Source of the DNA: Polyangiaceae bacterium
GTDB taxonomy: Bacteria; Myxococcota_A; Polyangia; Nannocystales; Nannocystaceae
Direction of reading: 5' to 3'
NCBI GenBank assembly: GCA_026989935.1
Contig: JALSIN010000446.1
Coordinates: forward strand, 1-39,520
DNA length: 39,520 nt
This document shows positions 7,161 to 14,916 of this stretch, in pieces. Position numbers and translations under genes: made by a program. Within the stretch, counting starts at the first letter, position 1. Each line of letters starts with the position of its first letter. Below the pieces are notes generated by a model, which was not told the DNA's origin, made no database searches, and saw only the letters and a program-made list of their open reading frames with translations.

Positions 7161-8203
7161 GCCGCCGGCGAGCGTCGCGCGGGAACGTTGGCGGCGCAAT
7201 CCCCCGTGACGAGCCGGCGCACGATGGCGACATAGGCAGGGATGGACAACAGGACGGAGGGAAGCTTCTCGGTGCACGCCGCCTGAACGAGCGCCTGGTG
7301 CCGGCAGGCCGCCGGCTCGATGGCGGCCACCGCTCCACCCGCGTCCAGGACGGCACGGGCCCCCCACACCCCTTCGTCCCCCAGCCCGGAGCCGAACGTC
7401 ACGAACACCCGTTGGCCCGCGTCCACCAGGTTCGTCAACGTGAGGTCGAGATCCGGTCCCGGACGCTCGCGCCCCAGCGGCGCCGCCGCAAAGAAGATCC
7501 CCGGTTCGAGGCCAGCCGGATTGGCCGGCAACACGAAGACGGGTCCTTTCGCCAGGCGCGCCAGGCGACTGCGAAAGGCCGCGCGCTTCGACGGCAAGTG
7601 ATGCACCACCACGACGAAGGGGACCGAACTCGGAGCCAGCGCGGCGAGGACCCTGTCGATCTGCTCGTCGGCCCCCTCGGCGCCGGCAAAAACAGCCACG
7701 TCGATCCCGCGAGCCACGGCCTCTGCCAGCGCCGGGGGTGTCGGGTCGAGATGGCGCAGGCCGCCGGGCCGCGTCGAACGCCGCGTGTGCCGAGCCCGGG
7801 CCGCCGCTGCGTTCAGACGCGTGCGCAGGGTACGGTCGTCCACGGCGGCCGGGTCGGCCGGCAGCCGACGGCAGCCCACGAGCGGCGCCCCCTCGTCCCC
7901 CACGGCGAAGACGACGGCGTGGCCCTCCACCGAGGCCGCCAGGGTGACGGCCTCGGCGCGACCGAGCGATGGCAGCAGCACGACCACGTCGGCGCCTTCG
8001 ACGCCTTCGCGGGCATCCTGCCCTTTGGACGGATCCACGCAGGCGACCTCGTGCAGGGCCACCGCGCGCAGCCGGGCGAGCCATGGCCCGTGCCCGCCGC
8101 GCCCCACCAGCACGATGCGAGCGCGTGTCCTCGTGGAGGCGGCCACGGCCCGCTCATCGGCCGTCAGGCACCGGCGCTTGAGAGATCCGCGGCCGGCCGC
8201 CAT
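7157..8203 (-). CDS. Degenerate CheB-like protein (pseudo-receiver plus methylesterase-like domain)
   Basis: The protein has 348 residues. Residues 29-140 resemble a receiver fold (RIVLVGRGGHGPWLARL, ADVVVLLPS), but the phosphoacceptor Asp position reads Leu. Residues 165-330 resemble the CheB methylesterase: VAVFAGAEGADEQIDRVLAAL in place of the Ser-bearing GxSxGG segment, VVVVHHLPSKRAAF matching the QHMP His region (His202), and FGSGLGDEGVWGARAVLDAGG matching the GMGxDG loop. The catalytic Ser is Glu176 and the loop Asp is shifted or changed to Glu, so esterase activity is unlikely. It overlaps the DAHP-synthase-like gene by ATGA and lies 15 bases after the aminotransferase gene. No chemotaxis genes are nearby. 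A regulatory or substrate-binding role is inference. Confidence 0.7.
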   Translation of the reverse strand: MAAGRGSLKRRCLTADERAVAASTRTRARIVLVGRGGHGPWLARLRAVALHEVACVDPSKGQDAREGVEGADVVVLLPSLGRAEAVTLAASVEGHAVVFAVGDEGAPLVGCRRLPADPAAVDDRTLRTRLNAAAARARHTRRSTRPGGLRHLDPTPPALAEAVARGIDVAVFAGAEGADEQIDRVLAALAPSSVPFVVVVHHLPSKRAAFRSRLARLAKGPVFVLPANPAGLEPGIFFAAAPLGRERPGPDLDLTLTNLVDAGQRVFVTFGSGLGDEGVWGARAVLDAGGAVAAIEPAACRHQALVQAACTEKLPSVLLSIPAYVAIVRRLVTGDCAANVPARRSPAA

Positions 8204-8218
8204 GGCCCCACGGCCCGG

Positions 8219-9424
8219 TCATGACACGGCGGCCAGCGCCCCGGCCAGGGCGTCGAGCCCGAGGGCGAGGGTCTCGTCGTCCGTCGCAAAGGACAGGCGC
8301 AGCCCTCCCGGCGCCCCGAACGGCGTACCGGGCACGCACGCGACGCCCGCCGTCTCGAGCAGGTGGGTGCAAAGGGCCACGTCGTCGGCGAACGGTCGTC
8401 CCGCCCCGCAAAAGGCCGAGGCGTCCACGAAGACGTAGAACGCGCCGTCCGGCGGATGGGCGCGAAGGCCCGGGATCTTCGCCAGCCGATCCACCACGAG
8501 CCGGCGACGGCGCACGAACGCCTCGCGCATGGCACGACAGTCTTCTTCGCAGGCAGGATCGGCCAGCGCCACCGTGGCGGCGATCTGCGAGGGGGTGGCG
8601 GCCCCGGAGGTCGTCTGCCCCTGCACGGCGACGACCGCCCGCACGACCTCGGGCGGCGCGTACAGGAAACCCACGCGGTAGCCGGTCATGGCGTGGCTCT
8701 TCGACACGCCGTCCACCGCCACGATGCGGTCGAATCCGGGCGCGGCCACGAAGGCCGAGACGGCCTCGAAGCCGTCGTAGGTGATCTTGCGGTAGATGTC
8801 GTCGGTCACGAGCACGGCGCGTGGGGCCCGGCGCTCGACGGCCTCGGCCACGCGCCGGATGGTGTCCGCACGAAGGCCCACCCCCGTGGGGTTCGATGGG
8901 CTGTTGAGCACGACGATCCGCACCCGCTCGTCGAGGGCCTCGGCCAGCGCCTCGGGATCGAGGCGGTAGCCGTCCTCGGCGCGGGTGGGCACCACGACCG
9001 TCTGCGCGCCGGCAAGCTGCGCCATCACCGGGTAGCTGACCCAGTACGGTGCCACGAGCAGCACGCGGTCGGACGGTTCGAGGAGCACACGGAACAGGTT
9101 CGCGAGCGCCTGCTTGGCCCCGCAGGTCACGGCGATCTCCTCGGGGGACACCGGTCGGCCGTGGAACGCGGCAAGATCGTCGGCCGCCGCCCGGCGCAGC
9201 GCCGGCAGCCCCGCCACGGGCGCATAGCGCATGGCCTCGTCGCGCACGCGCTCGCTGACGGCGAGACGCACCGGCGCGGGCGGCCGGGCGTCCGGCTCGC
9301 CGGCGCTAAGGTCGTAGATGGTGCGCCCCTCGGCCCGCAGCGCGCGGGCCTTGGCCGACACGGCGAGCGTGGCCGACGGCCGAAGCGATCGTGCAAGCGT
9401 GGACAATGTGAAGGGCGAGGTCAT
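8219..9424 (-). CDS. Class I/II PLP-dependent aminotransferase (aspartate/prephenate type)
   Basis: The 401-residue protein has the fold-type I aminotransferase signatures: SAGEPDARPPAPV near the N-terminus, YWVSYPVMAQLAGA, NSPSNPTG at 174-181 (Asn binding the PLP ring hydroxyl), VTDDIYRKITYDG with the PLP-ring Asp, and SKSHAMTGYRVGF with the Schiff-base Lys242. These match the subgroup Ib aspartate aminotransferases, several of which also transaminate prephenate to arogenate. Coupling to a DAHP-synthase-like gene makes an aromatic amino acid role plausible, but substrate choice cannot be read from motifs alone. The ATG at 9424 overlaps the rsmD stop in ATGA. Confidence 0.93.
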   Translation of the reverse strand: MTSPFTLSTLARSLRPSATLAVSAKARALRAEGRTIYDLSAGEPDARPPAPVRLAVSERVRDEAMRYAPVAGLPALRRAAADDLAAFHGRPVSPEEIAVTCGAKQALANLFRVLLEPSDRVLLVAPYWVSYPVMAQLAGAQTVVVPTRAEDGYRLDPEALAEALDERVRIVVLNSPSNPTGVGLRADTIRRVAEAVERRAPRAVLVTDDIYRKITYDGFEAVSAFVAAPGFDRIVAVDGVSKSHAMTGYRVGFLYAPPEVVRAVVAVQGQTTSGAATPSQIAATVALADPACEEDCRAMREAFVRRRRLVVDRLAKIPGLRAHPPDGAFYVFVDASAFCGAGRPFADDVALCTHLLETAGVACVPGTPFGAPGGLRLSFATDDETLALGLDALAGALAAVS

Positions 9425-10002
9425 GACGTGGCGTCGTCCGTCGGGCGCAGAAAGATCTCGAACAGCGCCTGCCCATAGCGGCGCCGCCGGAGCAACCGCC
9501 AGGCTGGCGGCGGATCGAGCGTGACGGCCCGGCCGCGGTGGACCGGCCGGTGGGACACTACCACGCCGCCCGGCGCCAGGAAGCCCCCCGCCTCGACGGC
9601 CTCGAAGACCGCGACGAGGTCGCCCGCGTCCCGGTAGGGGGGGTCGGCGACGACGATGTCGAACGGGGCGCCGCATGGGCCCGCCAGATACGTCGCCACG
9701 CTCTGTCGGCGCACGGCCACCCGGTCTGCGAAGCCGATCCGCCGCGCCTCCGCCTCGATCCTTCGGGCCAACCGGGCGTCCTGCTCCACCAGGAGGCTCG
9801 CCGCCGCGCCACGGCTGAGCAACTCGAACGACACGATCCCCGACCCCGCATAAAGGTCCAGGATATGCGCCCCATCGATGCGGTCGCATAGGATCGATCC
9901 GATCGCCTCGCGCACCCGCGCTGGCACGGGTCGAGCCGGCGTCCGTGGAGGCAACGGGGCGAGCCGCCGTCCCTTGGCCGTGCCGCCGGTGATCCGGAGC
10001 AA
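9421..10002 (-). CDS. rsmD: 16S rRNA (guanine(966)-N(2))-methyltransferase RsmD
   Basis: The 193-residue protein begins LRITGGTAKGRRL, the typical RsmD N-terminus that contacts RNA. It has the SAM-binding motif LDLYAGSGIVSFE at 49-61 and the N6/N2-methyltransferase motif VVADPPY at 117-123. Length agrees with the family. The enzyme methylates a guanine in the small-subunit rRNA. A TTG start at 10002 was chosen because it begins exactly at the conserved motif and is preceded by a purine-rich GAGGGAAGGGG Shine-Dalgarno sequence that overlaps the stop of the upstream peptidase gene. It is followed by the aminotransferase with a 4-base overlap. Confidence 0.93.
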   Translation of the reverse strand: MLRITGGTAKGRRLAPLPPRTPARPVPARVREAIGSILCDRIDGAHILDLYAGSGIVSFELLSRGAAASLLVEQDARLARRIEAEARRIGFADRVAVRRQSVATYLAGPCGAPFDIVVADPPYRDAGDLVAVFEAVEAGGFLAPGGVVVSHRPVHRGRAVTLDPPPAWRLLRRRRYGQALFEIFLRPTDDATS

Positions 10003-10015
10003 CGCGCCCCTTCCC

Positions 10016-11041
10016 TCAGACTCCCGCGCCGCAGGCGACGCAGGCATCGTGCACGACAGCCCCCGCGTACAGTCGGCGGTCCTCGGCTTCGAGCCGGGCG
10101 AGTCCCGCGCGCACGTGACGTCGCCGGCGCCACCAGGCGACCCCGACGAGGGGCAACAACAACGCAAACGGCAGCCCGCCGCCGGCCGCGAGCGCATACC
10201 ACACGAAGCGATCGGGCAATGCGGACCGCCAGCTTCGCACCAGTTCCGGCAGCGTCCGCCCGTAGGCGCGCACGGCCGCCGCCTCGAGGCGGTAGCCGGC
10301 GGCCAGCTCATAGAGCATCTGACGAAACGATGCACCCGTCCCGTCCACGCTGCGCAGGTACGCCACGAAGTCGCGTGCGGCGGCGTAGGCCACCTGCACC
10401 GTGGCGGGATCGTCGGAGGCGAACGCACGCTCGAGCTCGGTCATCTCCGGCACGCCCGGCCCGAACACCGCGCCCGCCAGGGCCTCCGCGCGTGCGAGGC
10501 TGATCTTCCCCTCCAGGGCCTCGGCCACTCCCTCGTGCAGCCAGCGCGGCACCTTGCGCCCGCCGACGGCACGATAGAGGGCGACGTGGGCCATCTCGTG
10601 ACGCAACAAGCTCGCCAGGTCGGTGCGGTCGCCATCGGGGCCGTGGCGGGCCAGCACGATCTCGCCAACCTCGGGCCGGGCGACCCCCGCCACCCACCGC
10701 GGCATCCCCGTGGCCGTCGCCACCGTCCCGGCGTGATCGACCAGGTGGATCGTCAGCGCGTCGTCCAGATCGCCTTCCAGTTCATGCTCTACCGTTGACC
10801 AAAAATGTGGCGCATTCTCGACGAGGAAGGCCGCCTCGTCTTCCAGGCCCGGCTCGTAGCGCAGCACGATCCGTCCGACGCGGGCGGTGCGAACGGCGGA
10901 CGCCACGGCAAATCCCGCCGCACCGGCGGTCTCGGCCCTGGCGCCGGTCGAAAGCCCCACGAAGGCCGCGACGAACACCAGTGCGCGAAGGATGCGCAAC
11001 CAGCGCCGGAGGGCGGCGGGGGGACGGCCAGGCCGGATCAT
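10016..11041 (-). CDS. Membrane-anchored zinc metallopeptidase of the MA (gluzincin) type
   Basis: The protein has 341 residues. A signal peptide (LRILRALVFVAAFVGLSTGARA, ending near 36) exports the chain. The catalytic motif is HEMAH at 148-152, followed by VPRWLHEGVAEALEGK with Glu170 as the expected third zinc ligand, the classic peptidase-MA-like spacing. A second hydrophobic segment near 275-300 (ALAAGGGLPFALLLPLVGVAW) followed by WRRRRHVR anchors the C-terminus with a cytoplasmic tail ending in CVACGAGV. The enzyme would therefore cleave proteins on the periplasmic side. It overlaps the upstream repeat-protein gene by ATGA and belongs to the PilZ operon. Substrate unknown. Confidence 0.85.
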   Translation of the reverse strand: MIRPGRPPAALRRWLRILRALVFVAAFVGLSTGARAETAGAAGFAVASAVRTARVGRIVLRYEPGLEDEAAFLVENAPHFWSTVEHELEGDLDDALTIHLVDHAGTVATATGMPRWVAGVARPEVGEIVLARHGPDGDRTDLASLLRHEMAHVALYRAVGGRKVPRWLHEGVAEALEGKISLARAEALAGAVFGPGVPEMTELERAFASDDPATVQVAYAAARDFVAYLRSVDGTGASFRQMLYELAAGYRLEAAAVRAYGRTLPELVRSWRSALPDRFVWYALAAGGGLPFALLLPLVGVAWWRRRRHVRAGLARLEAEDRRLYAGAVVHDACVACGAGV

Positions 11042-12342
11042 GGGTGCACCTTGAGCACGACCTGCTCCTTGCGCAAGGTGCCGGCGACCAGGATCGCCAC
11101 GGCCGCGCCGAGAACGAGGACGACGGTGGTGCCGATGAGGGCCGCCCGGGCCTTGGGGCCGAGCCGAACCCACCGGCGCCTGGGGCGCACCCCCTCGGCC
11201 ACGAGACGTTCGTGCTCGGCCCACAGCGCCTCGAACAGGCGCGGATCCCGCGCTGCGGCCTTTCCGCGAATGGGGAGCGGCCGATCGAGCCGGCAGTCGT
11301 GGGGCAACAAGACCGGGTGGGCTCGACCGGGGACGTAGCCGACCACCACCACGAGGTCCTCGCGGCCCTCACGGCAGATCTCTCGGGGCGGCGGCGCTCC
11401 GGCGCGCAACCGGCGCACACGCAGGTCCAAACCGCGGGCCGCCCGGGCCGATGCCTCGAGCTGCGCCACGATCCGCCGCTCCTCCCGCGTCCCCGGCGCT
11501 TCCGGCGAGAACCCCACCGCCACCCGGACCACGGTGCGTTTCGTCACGACCTTCGGGGCCGGGGGCGTGCGCCCGCCCTCCCCTCCCCGGCCCGACGCCA
11601 CCCCCCCCGCCTCCCCGGCGACCGCCCGGCCCGACGCTTCCCCCCGCGCCTCCCCGGCGACCGCCCGGCCCGACGTCCGCCCCTCCGGCCAGGGGACGGC
11701 CCGCGGGCCAGCCGGCGCCCGAGGGTCCGGTCTCGACGCCCCCCACGACACGACTTTCGGGCGTGCCCACGACGCGCCCGACACGACCTTCGGGCGTGCC
11801 CACGACGCGCCCGACACGACCTTAGGGCGTGCCCACGACACGACCTTCGGGCGTGCCCGGGGGGCACCGGCCCACGGGCCGCCCCACGACCTCGGCTCGC
11901 CGTCCGACACGACCTTCGGGCCTGCCCACGCGCCCGACACGACCTTCGGGCCTGCCCACGCGACCTTCGGGCCGGCCCACGAAGCCCACGACACGACCTT
12001 CGGGCGTGCCCACGACACGACCTTCGGGCGTGGTCGGGGGGTACCGGCCCACGGGCCGGCCCACGACCTCGGGTCGGCCCACGACACGACCTTCGGGCGT
12101 GGCCACGACCCCCGCGACACGACCTTCGGGCCGGCCCACGAAGCCCACGACACGACCTTCGGGCGTGCCCACGACACGACCTTCGGGCGTGGCCGGGGGG
12201 TACCGGCCCACGGGCCGGCCCAAGACCTCGGGTCGGCGGCGGCGGGGGCAGGCGCGTGCGGCGTATGCGCCACGGCCGGCGATGCGAGCCCAAGGCAGAG
12301 CGTCACCAGCGCCGCGAGCACGCGCTCGGCCGAGCCCGGCAA
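11038..12342 (-). CDS. Exported single-pass membrane protein with PKVVS repeat array
   Basis: The protein has 434 residues from a TTG start at 12342, six bases after the PilZ stop. It has a signal peptide (LAALVTLCLGLASPAVA), then about 165 residues made of variants of ARPKVVSWA and three longer DPRSWAGPWAGTP-type units. A Pro/Gly linker leads to a conserved-looking domain of about 120 residues with two Cys (EICREGREDLVVVVGYV and LLPHDCRLDRPLPI). A transmembrane helix (ALIGTTVVLVLGAAVAILVAG) and short basic tail end the protein. The frame is supported by the signal peptide, the C-terminal helix and the fact that repeat spacings are multiples of three. The repeats are rich in Trp, Lys, Val and Pro, suggesting an extended, sticky extracytoplasmic stalk. 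No family is recognised and no function is assigned. Confidence 0.75.
   Translation of the reverse strand: MPGSAERVLAALVTLCLGLASPAVAHTPHAPAPAAADPRSWAGPWAGTPRPRPKVVSWARPKVVSWASWAGPKVVSRGSWPRPKVVSWADPRSWAGPWAGTPRPRPKVVSWARPKVVSWASWAGPKVAWAGPKVVSGAWAGPKVVSDGEPRSWGGPWAGAPRARPKVVSWARPKVVSGASWARPKVVSGASWARPKVVSWGASRPDPRAPAGPRAVPWPEGRTSGRAVAGEARGEASGRAVAGEAGGVASGRGGEGGRTPPAPKVVTKRTVVRVAVGFSPEAPGTREERRIVAQLEASARAARGLDLRVRRLRAGAPPPREICREGREDLVVVVGYVPGRAHPVLLPHDCRLDRPLPIRGKAAARDPRLFEALWAEHERLVAEGVRPRRRWVRLGPKARAALIGTTVVLVLGAAVAILVAGTLRKEQVVLKVHP
11742..12233 (-). repeat. Coding minisatellite (PKVVS repeats) with higher-order units
   Basis: About 13 copies of a core cacgaccttcgggc (PKVV on the minus strand), in units of 18-33 bp. 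Three larger blocks carrying the cgggccggcc segment start at 11875, 12052 and 12211, spaced 177 and 159 bp, both multiples of three. Spacing and copies vary, indicating slippage or recombination with the frame kept. Confidence 0.9.
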
Positions 12343-12348
12343 GGCGCC

Positions 12349-12684
12349 CTATCCCTGCTGCTTTCGGAAGAGAGCGTTCACCGCATAGACCTCGCGCGGC
12401 CGTAGGCCTGCCGTAAACTGCACACCGAAGCGCTGCGTATCGATCGGGTCCACCCAGCGCACCGTCGCCTCCACGGCAATCGGCTCGTCCAGGCCCGCCA
12501 GTTCGATCGCCAGGGCCACCTTCTCGTCCAGCGCCCAGGGTCGGCCAGCGGCCGCCCGGCAACAGGCGCCACCCAAGGACAGGTCCACGACGGTGCCCTC
12601 CACGTTGGCGCCGCCTCCCTGGATCCGCACGGGACAACCCACGTGGACGCGGGGGTGTTTCCTTCGCTCGGTCGAACCGGTCAC
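12349..12684 (-). CDS. PilZ-domain protein (probable cyclic di-GMP receptor)
   Basis: The protein is 111 residues, a single PilZ domain. The N-terminus ERRKHPRVHV carries the RxxxR motif and GTVVDLSLGGACC the DxSxxG motif that together bind cyclic di-GMP; VRWVDPIDTQRFGVQF closes the barrel. It is cytoplasmic and has no partner domain, so it probably passes the signal on by protein contact. It leads an operon with the PKVVS-repeat membrane protein and a membrane peptidase. The GTG start at 12684 fits the domain boundary and has a TAAGCC hexamer eight bases upstream. Confidence 0.9.
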   Translation of the reverse strand: MTGSTERRKHPRVHVGCPVRIQGGGANVEGTVVDLSLGGACCRAAAGRPWALDEKVALAIELAGLDEPIAVEATVRWVDPIDTQRFGVQFTAGLRPREVYAVNALFRKQQG

Positions 12685-12692
12685 GAACGAGG

Positions 12693-12698
12693 GGCTTA
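12693..12698 (-). promoter_or_regulatory. Weak -10-like element of the PilZ gene
   Basis: TAAGCC on the minus strand ends eight bases before the GTG at 12684. It departs from TANNCT at the last base, so it is only a candidate. Confidence 0.3.
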
Positions 12699-12718
12699 CC
12701 CCCGGGGCGGCCGGCGCG

Positions 12719-14791
12719 TCAATCGCCCCCCGGCCCGTGTGCCCCCCGAGGCGGCCGCGTGCGTGTGCGAAAGTAGCGCCGCAACGCCTCCATGCGACGC
12801 CGGTCCTCCGGTGGGGCGCGTCGGCGGCAAGGGGCGGCCTCCTCGCTGTCGGGCGCCGCCCCCCACCGGATCTCGGGGCAGTCGAGCGGGTGATAGGCCA
12901 TCTCGAAGCGCTCCTTGCGGGCCACGATCTCCGCCAGGGTCAGCCGCTGCTTCGACCCATCGCTGCGCACGTACCCGATGGCGAACGCGGGATCCGCCAG
13001 GAGCTCGTCGCGCAGCCGCGAAAGCGCCGTGACCGTCTCGTCCACGCGCTCGGGCGGCACGTCGAACGCCGCCGGGTCACGCCGCACGCGCGCGGGAAAC
13101 CCCTCCACCACGTCGATGGCGATGAGAAGCCGCAGGTCCCGTGCCGGCGTCGAGTATGCCTCCCATGGTCCGGTGGTCTCGAAGATCGCGGCCCCCTCGG
13201 GCATCGGGATCGGGCGGTCCGGATGGGCGGCGACGAACGCCACGCCGTTTTCCACCGACCGCACCCGCACCCGCACGGAAGCCGCCAGGTGCTCGACGAG
13301 CTGCCGCATCACCGCGAAGGGGTCCCGCACACCGGGGCTGATGAGCCGGTCCATGGTGTCGTAGAAGGTCTCGGCGTCCATCGCCGTCCGGTCGCCCGCA
13401 TAGGCGGTGTCCGGCCGCGCGGCGATGGCTTCGTTCGAGGCGGGCCGAAACGACGCACCCGCACGCACGATGGGACGAAACGCCTTGAAGCCGCTCTCGC
13501 CCAGGGTCGGGTCGGGGTTCCACAGGAAATTCCCCTGCCAAAACGGCTTGCGCGTCAGGCTGCCGTCCGGTTGGCCGTCCACGGCGAACAGCACCCCCGG
13601 CCGGCCACCCGACGGGGGCATCCATCCAACGACCACGAAGATGTGCCCGTAGGGATCGGCGTAGATGGTCCCCGGGCGCACCCCCTGGTGGGAAAGCGCC
13701 ACCGGGTAGAAGTCGCTGCGGCCGGTGTCGTGGGGCACGCGCCCGTTGCCGGAGTGCACACCCCACGCGAGGGTCCGCGACAGCAGGCGTCCCACCCGCG
13801 CGACCGGGTCGTCGCCGTCCACCCGATCGATCTTCGCCACCAGGTCCATCCACGGGCCGCAGGCGGGCGGGCGGCCGACGCCGCGCGAGCAGTGCCGAAA
13901 CCCCATGGGCAGACCTCGTTTCCATCCAAAGTAGGCCCGAAGAAAGTACGGGGTGTCGGCACAGTCGGGCTGCAGGAACAGGCCGCCCTCTTCGGGGCGG
14001 CGGTCCTCCCCGAGACCCAGGCTGTTCCACAACAGGTTGTGCGCCGGGTCCGACGTGCGCTCGTGCAGCGCGCGGTGGGCGATCGTCTCGTCGCGCGCGC
14101 CGCGGAACAGTTCGCGTACGAACGCGGCGTACAAAGCCTCCTCGGCCGGGGTCCAGGTGCGGCGAATGGGCCACGGATCCTCCATGGACCGCGACGGGGC
14201 CACCGGCCGGCCCCTCGGGCGCACGCGCACCGTACGACAGGCGACCACCGCGCCGTCGCGCGCCACCTCGGCGACGAACCGACCGGCACGGGCGGGGACG
14301 GCTTCGAGGATCACGGCGTCCGGCTCGCCCCAATCGGCGCGCACCTGGGCTTCCACCGCGGTGCCGTCCGCGTCACGCAGGCGTATCGCAAGGGTGGGCC
14401 GAAGTGGATCGCCATCGAAGGTGGCCGCCAACACGCGCAGCGGCCGACCGGCGCGGGGGCGGTCGGGCGCAACGAGGACCCCCACGTCCGGCGGGTCGCG
14501 ACGCGGACATGGCCCGTCGATGGGGCCGTCGTACGGTCGTGGGCGGTCCGGCCGAACGGGCATCGCCGCCGTCCTTCGCGGGGGCGGCTCCGCGGCCGCC
14601 TGGGCCGGCCGAGGGGCGGGGGCCTCGGTGGGCGGCGGCGCCGGGACGTGAGCGCCCGGGGTGGGACCTGGGCCGTCGGTGCCGGTGCGGCACGCAACCG
14701 GTCCCACGGCTGCGATCACCCCCGCCACGAACCATCCACACGCACGGCGTGTGCAAGGGCCGCGAAGGACGCGATGTGCGAGCGGTACCAT
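12719..14791 (-). CDS. Large lipoprotein with transglutaminase-like Cys/His/Asp set
   Basis: The protein has about 690 residues. The signal peptide (WFVAGVIAAVGPVAC) ends in a lipobox Cys at 34. A Pro/Ala-rich linker and a beta-rich N-terminal part (about 100-195, resembling an immunoglobulin-like sandwich) follow. The central part has LQPDCADTPYFLRAYFGWKRGLPMGF (Cys near 277), YADPYGHIFVVVGW (His near 383) and FAVDGQPDGS (Asp near 405). The order and local context match papain-fold transglutaminase-like proteins, so a protease, amidase or cross-linking activity on the cell surface is possible. Family assignment is inference from motif order. ATG 14791 was preferred to a GTG two codons upstream. 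Confidence 0.75.
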   Translation of the reverse strand: MVPLAHRVLRGPCTRRACGWFVAGVIAAVGPVACRTGTDGPGPTPGAHVPAPPPTEAPAPRPAQAAAEPPPRRTAAMPVRPDRPRPYDGPIDGPCPRRDPPDVGVLVAPDRPRAGRPLRVLAATFDGDPLRPTLAIRLRDADGTAVEAQVRADWGEPDAVILEAVPARAGRFVAEVARDGAVVACRTVRVRPRGRPVAPSRSMEDPWPIRRTWTPAEEALYAAFVRELFRGARDETIAHRALHERTSDPAHNLLWNSLGLGEDRRPEEGGLFLQPDCADTPYFLRAYFGWKRGLPMGFRHCSRGVGRPPACGPWMDLVAKIDRVDGDDPVARVGRLLSRTLAWGVHSGNGRVPHDTGRSDFYPVALSHQGVRPGTIYADPYGHIFVVVGWMPPSGGRPGVLFAVDGQPDGSLTRKPFWQGNFLWNPDPTLGESGFKAFRPIVRAGASFRPASNEAIAARPDTAYAGDRTAMDAETFYDTMDRLISPGVRDPFAVMRQLVEHLAASVRVRVRSVENGVAFVAAHPDRPIPMPEGAAIFETTGPWEAYSTPARDLRLLIAIDVVEGFPARVRRDPAAFDVPPERVDETVTALSRLRDELLADPAFAIGYVRSDGSKQRLTLAEIVARKERFEMAYHPLDCPEIRWGAAPDSEEAAPCRRRAPPEDRRRMEALRRYFRTRTRPPRGAHGPGGD

Positions 14792-14904
14792 CTGCACCGG
14801 CCGCGATCATGCCCTGCCCCATCGGACCCGTCCAACGGTCTTCGACGAAAACGACGTTCGCCCCGGGCACGTTTCGATCACGCACGCGGGCGCCGCGACC
14901 GTGG

Positions 14905-14911
14905 TATCGAT
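14905..14911 (+). promoter_or_regulatory. Possible -10 element of the dehydrogenase gene
   Basis: TATCGAT ends six bases before the ATG at 14917. It departs from the TANNCT pattern, so it is a weak candidate. Confidence 0.3.
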
Positions 14912-14916
14912 GGGCC

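Noticed and set aside
11742-12233. Repeat array considered as CRISPR
   Set aside because: Units are only 18-33 bp, there are no unique spacers of constant length, no cas genes are near, and the array is in frame within a signal-peptide-bearing protein.
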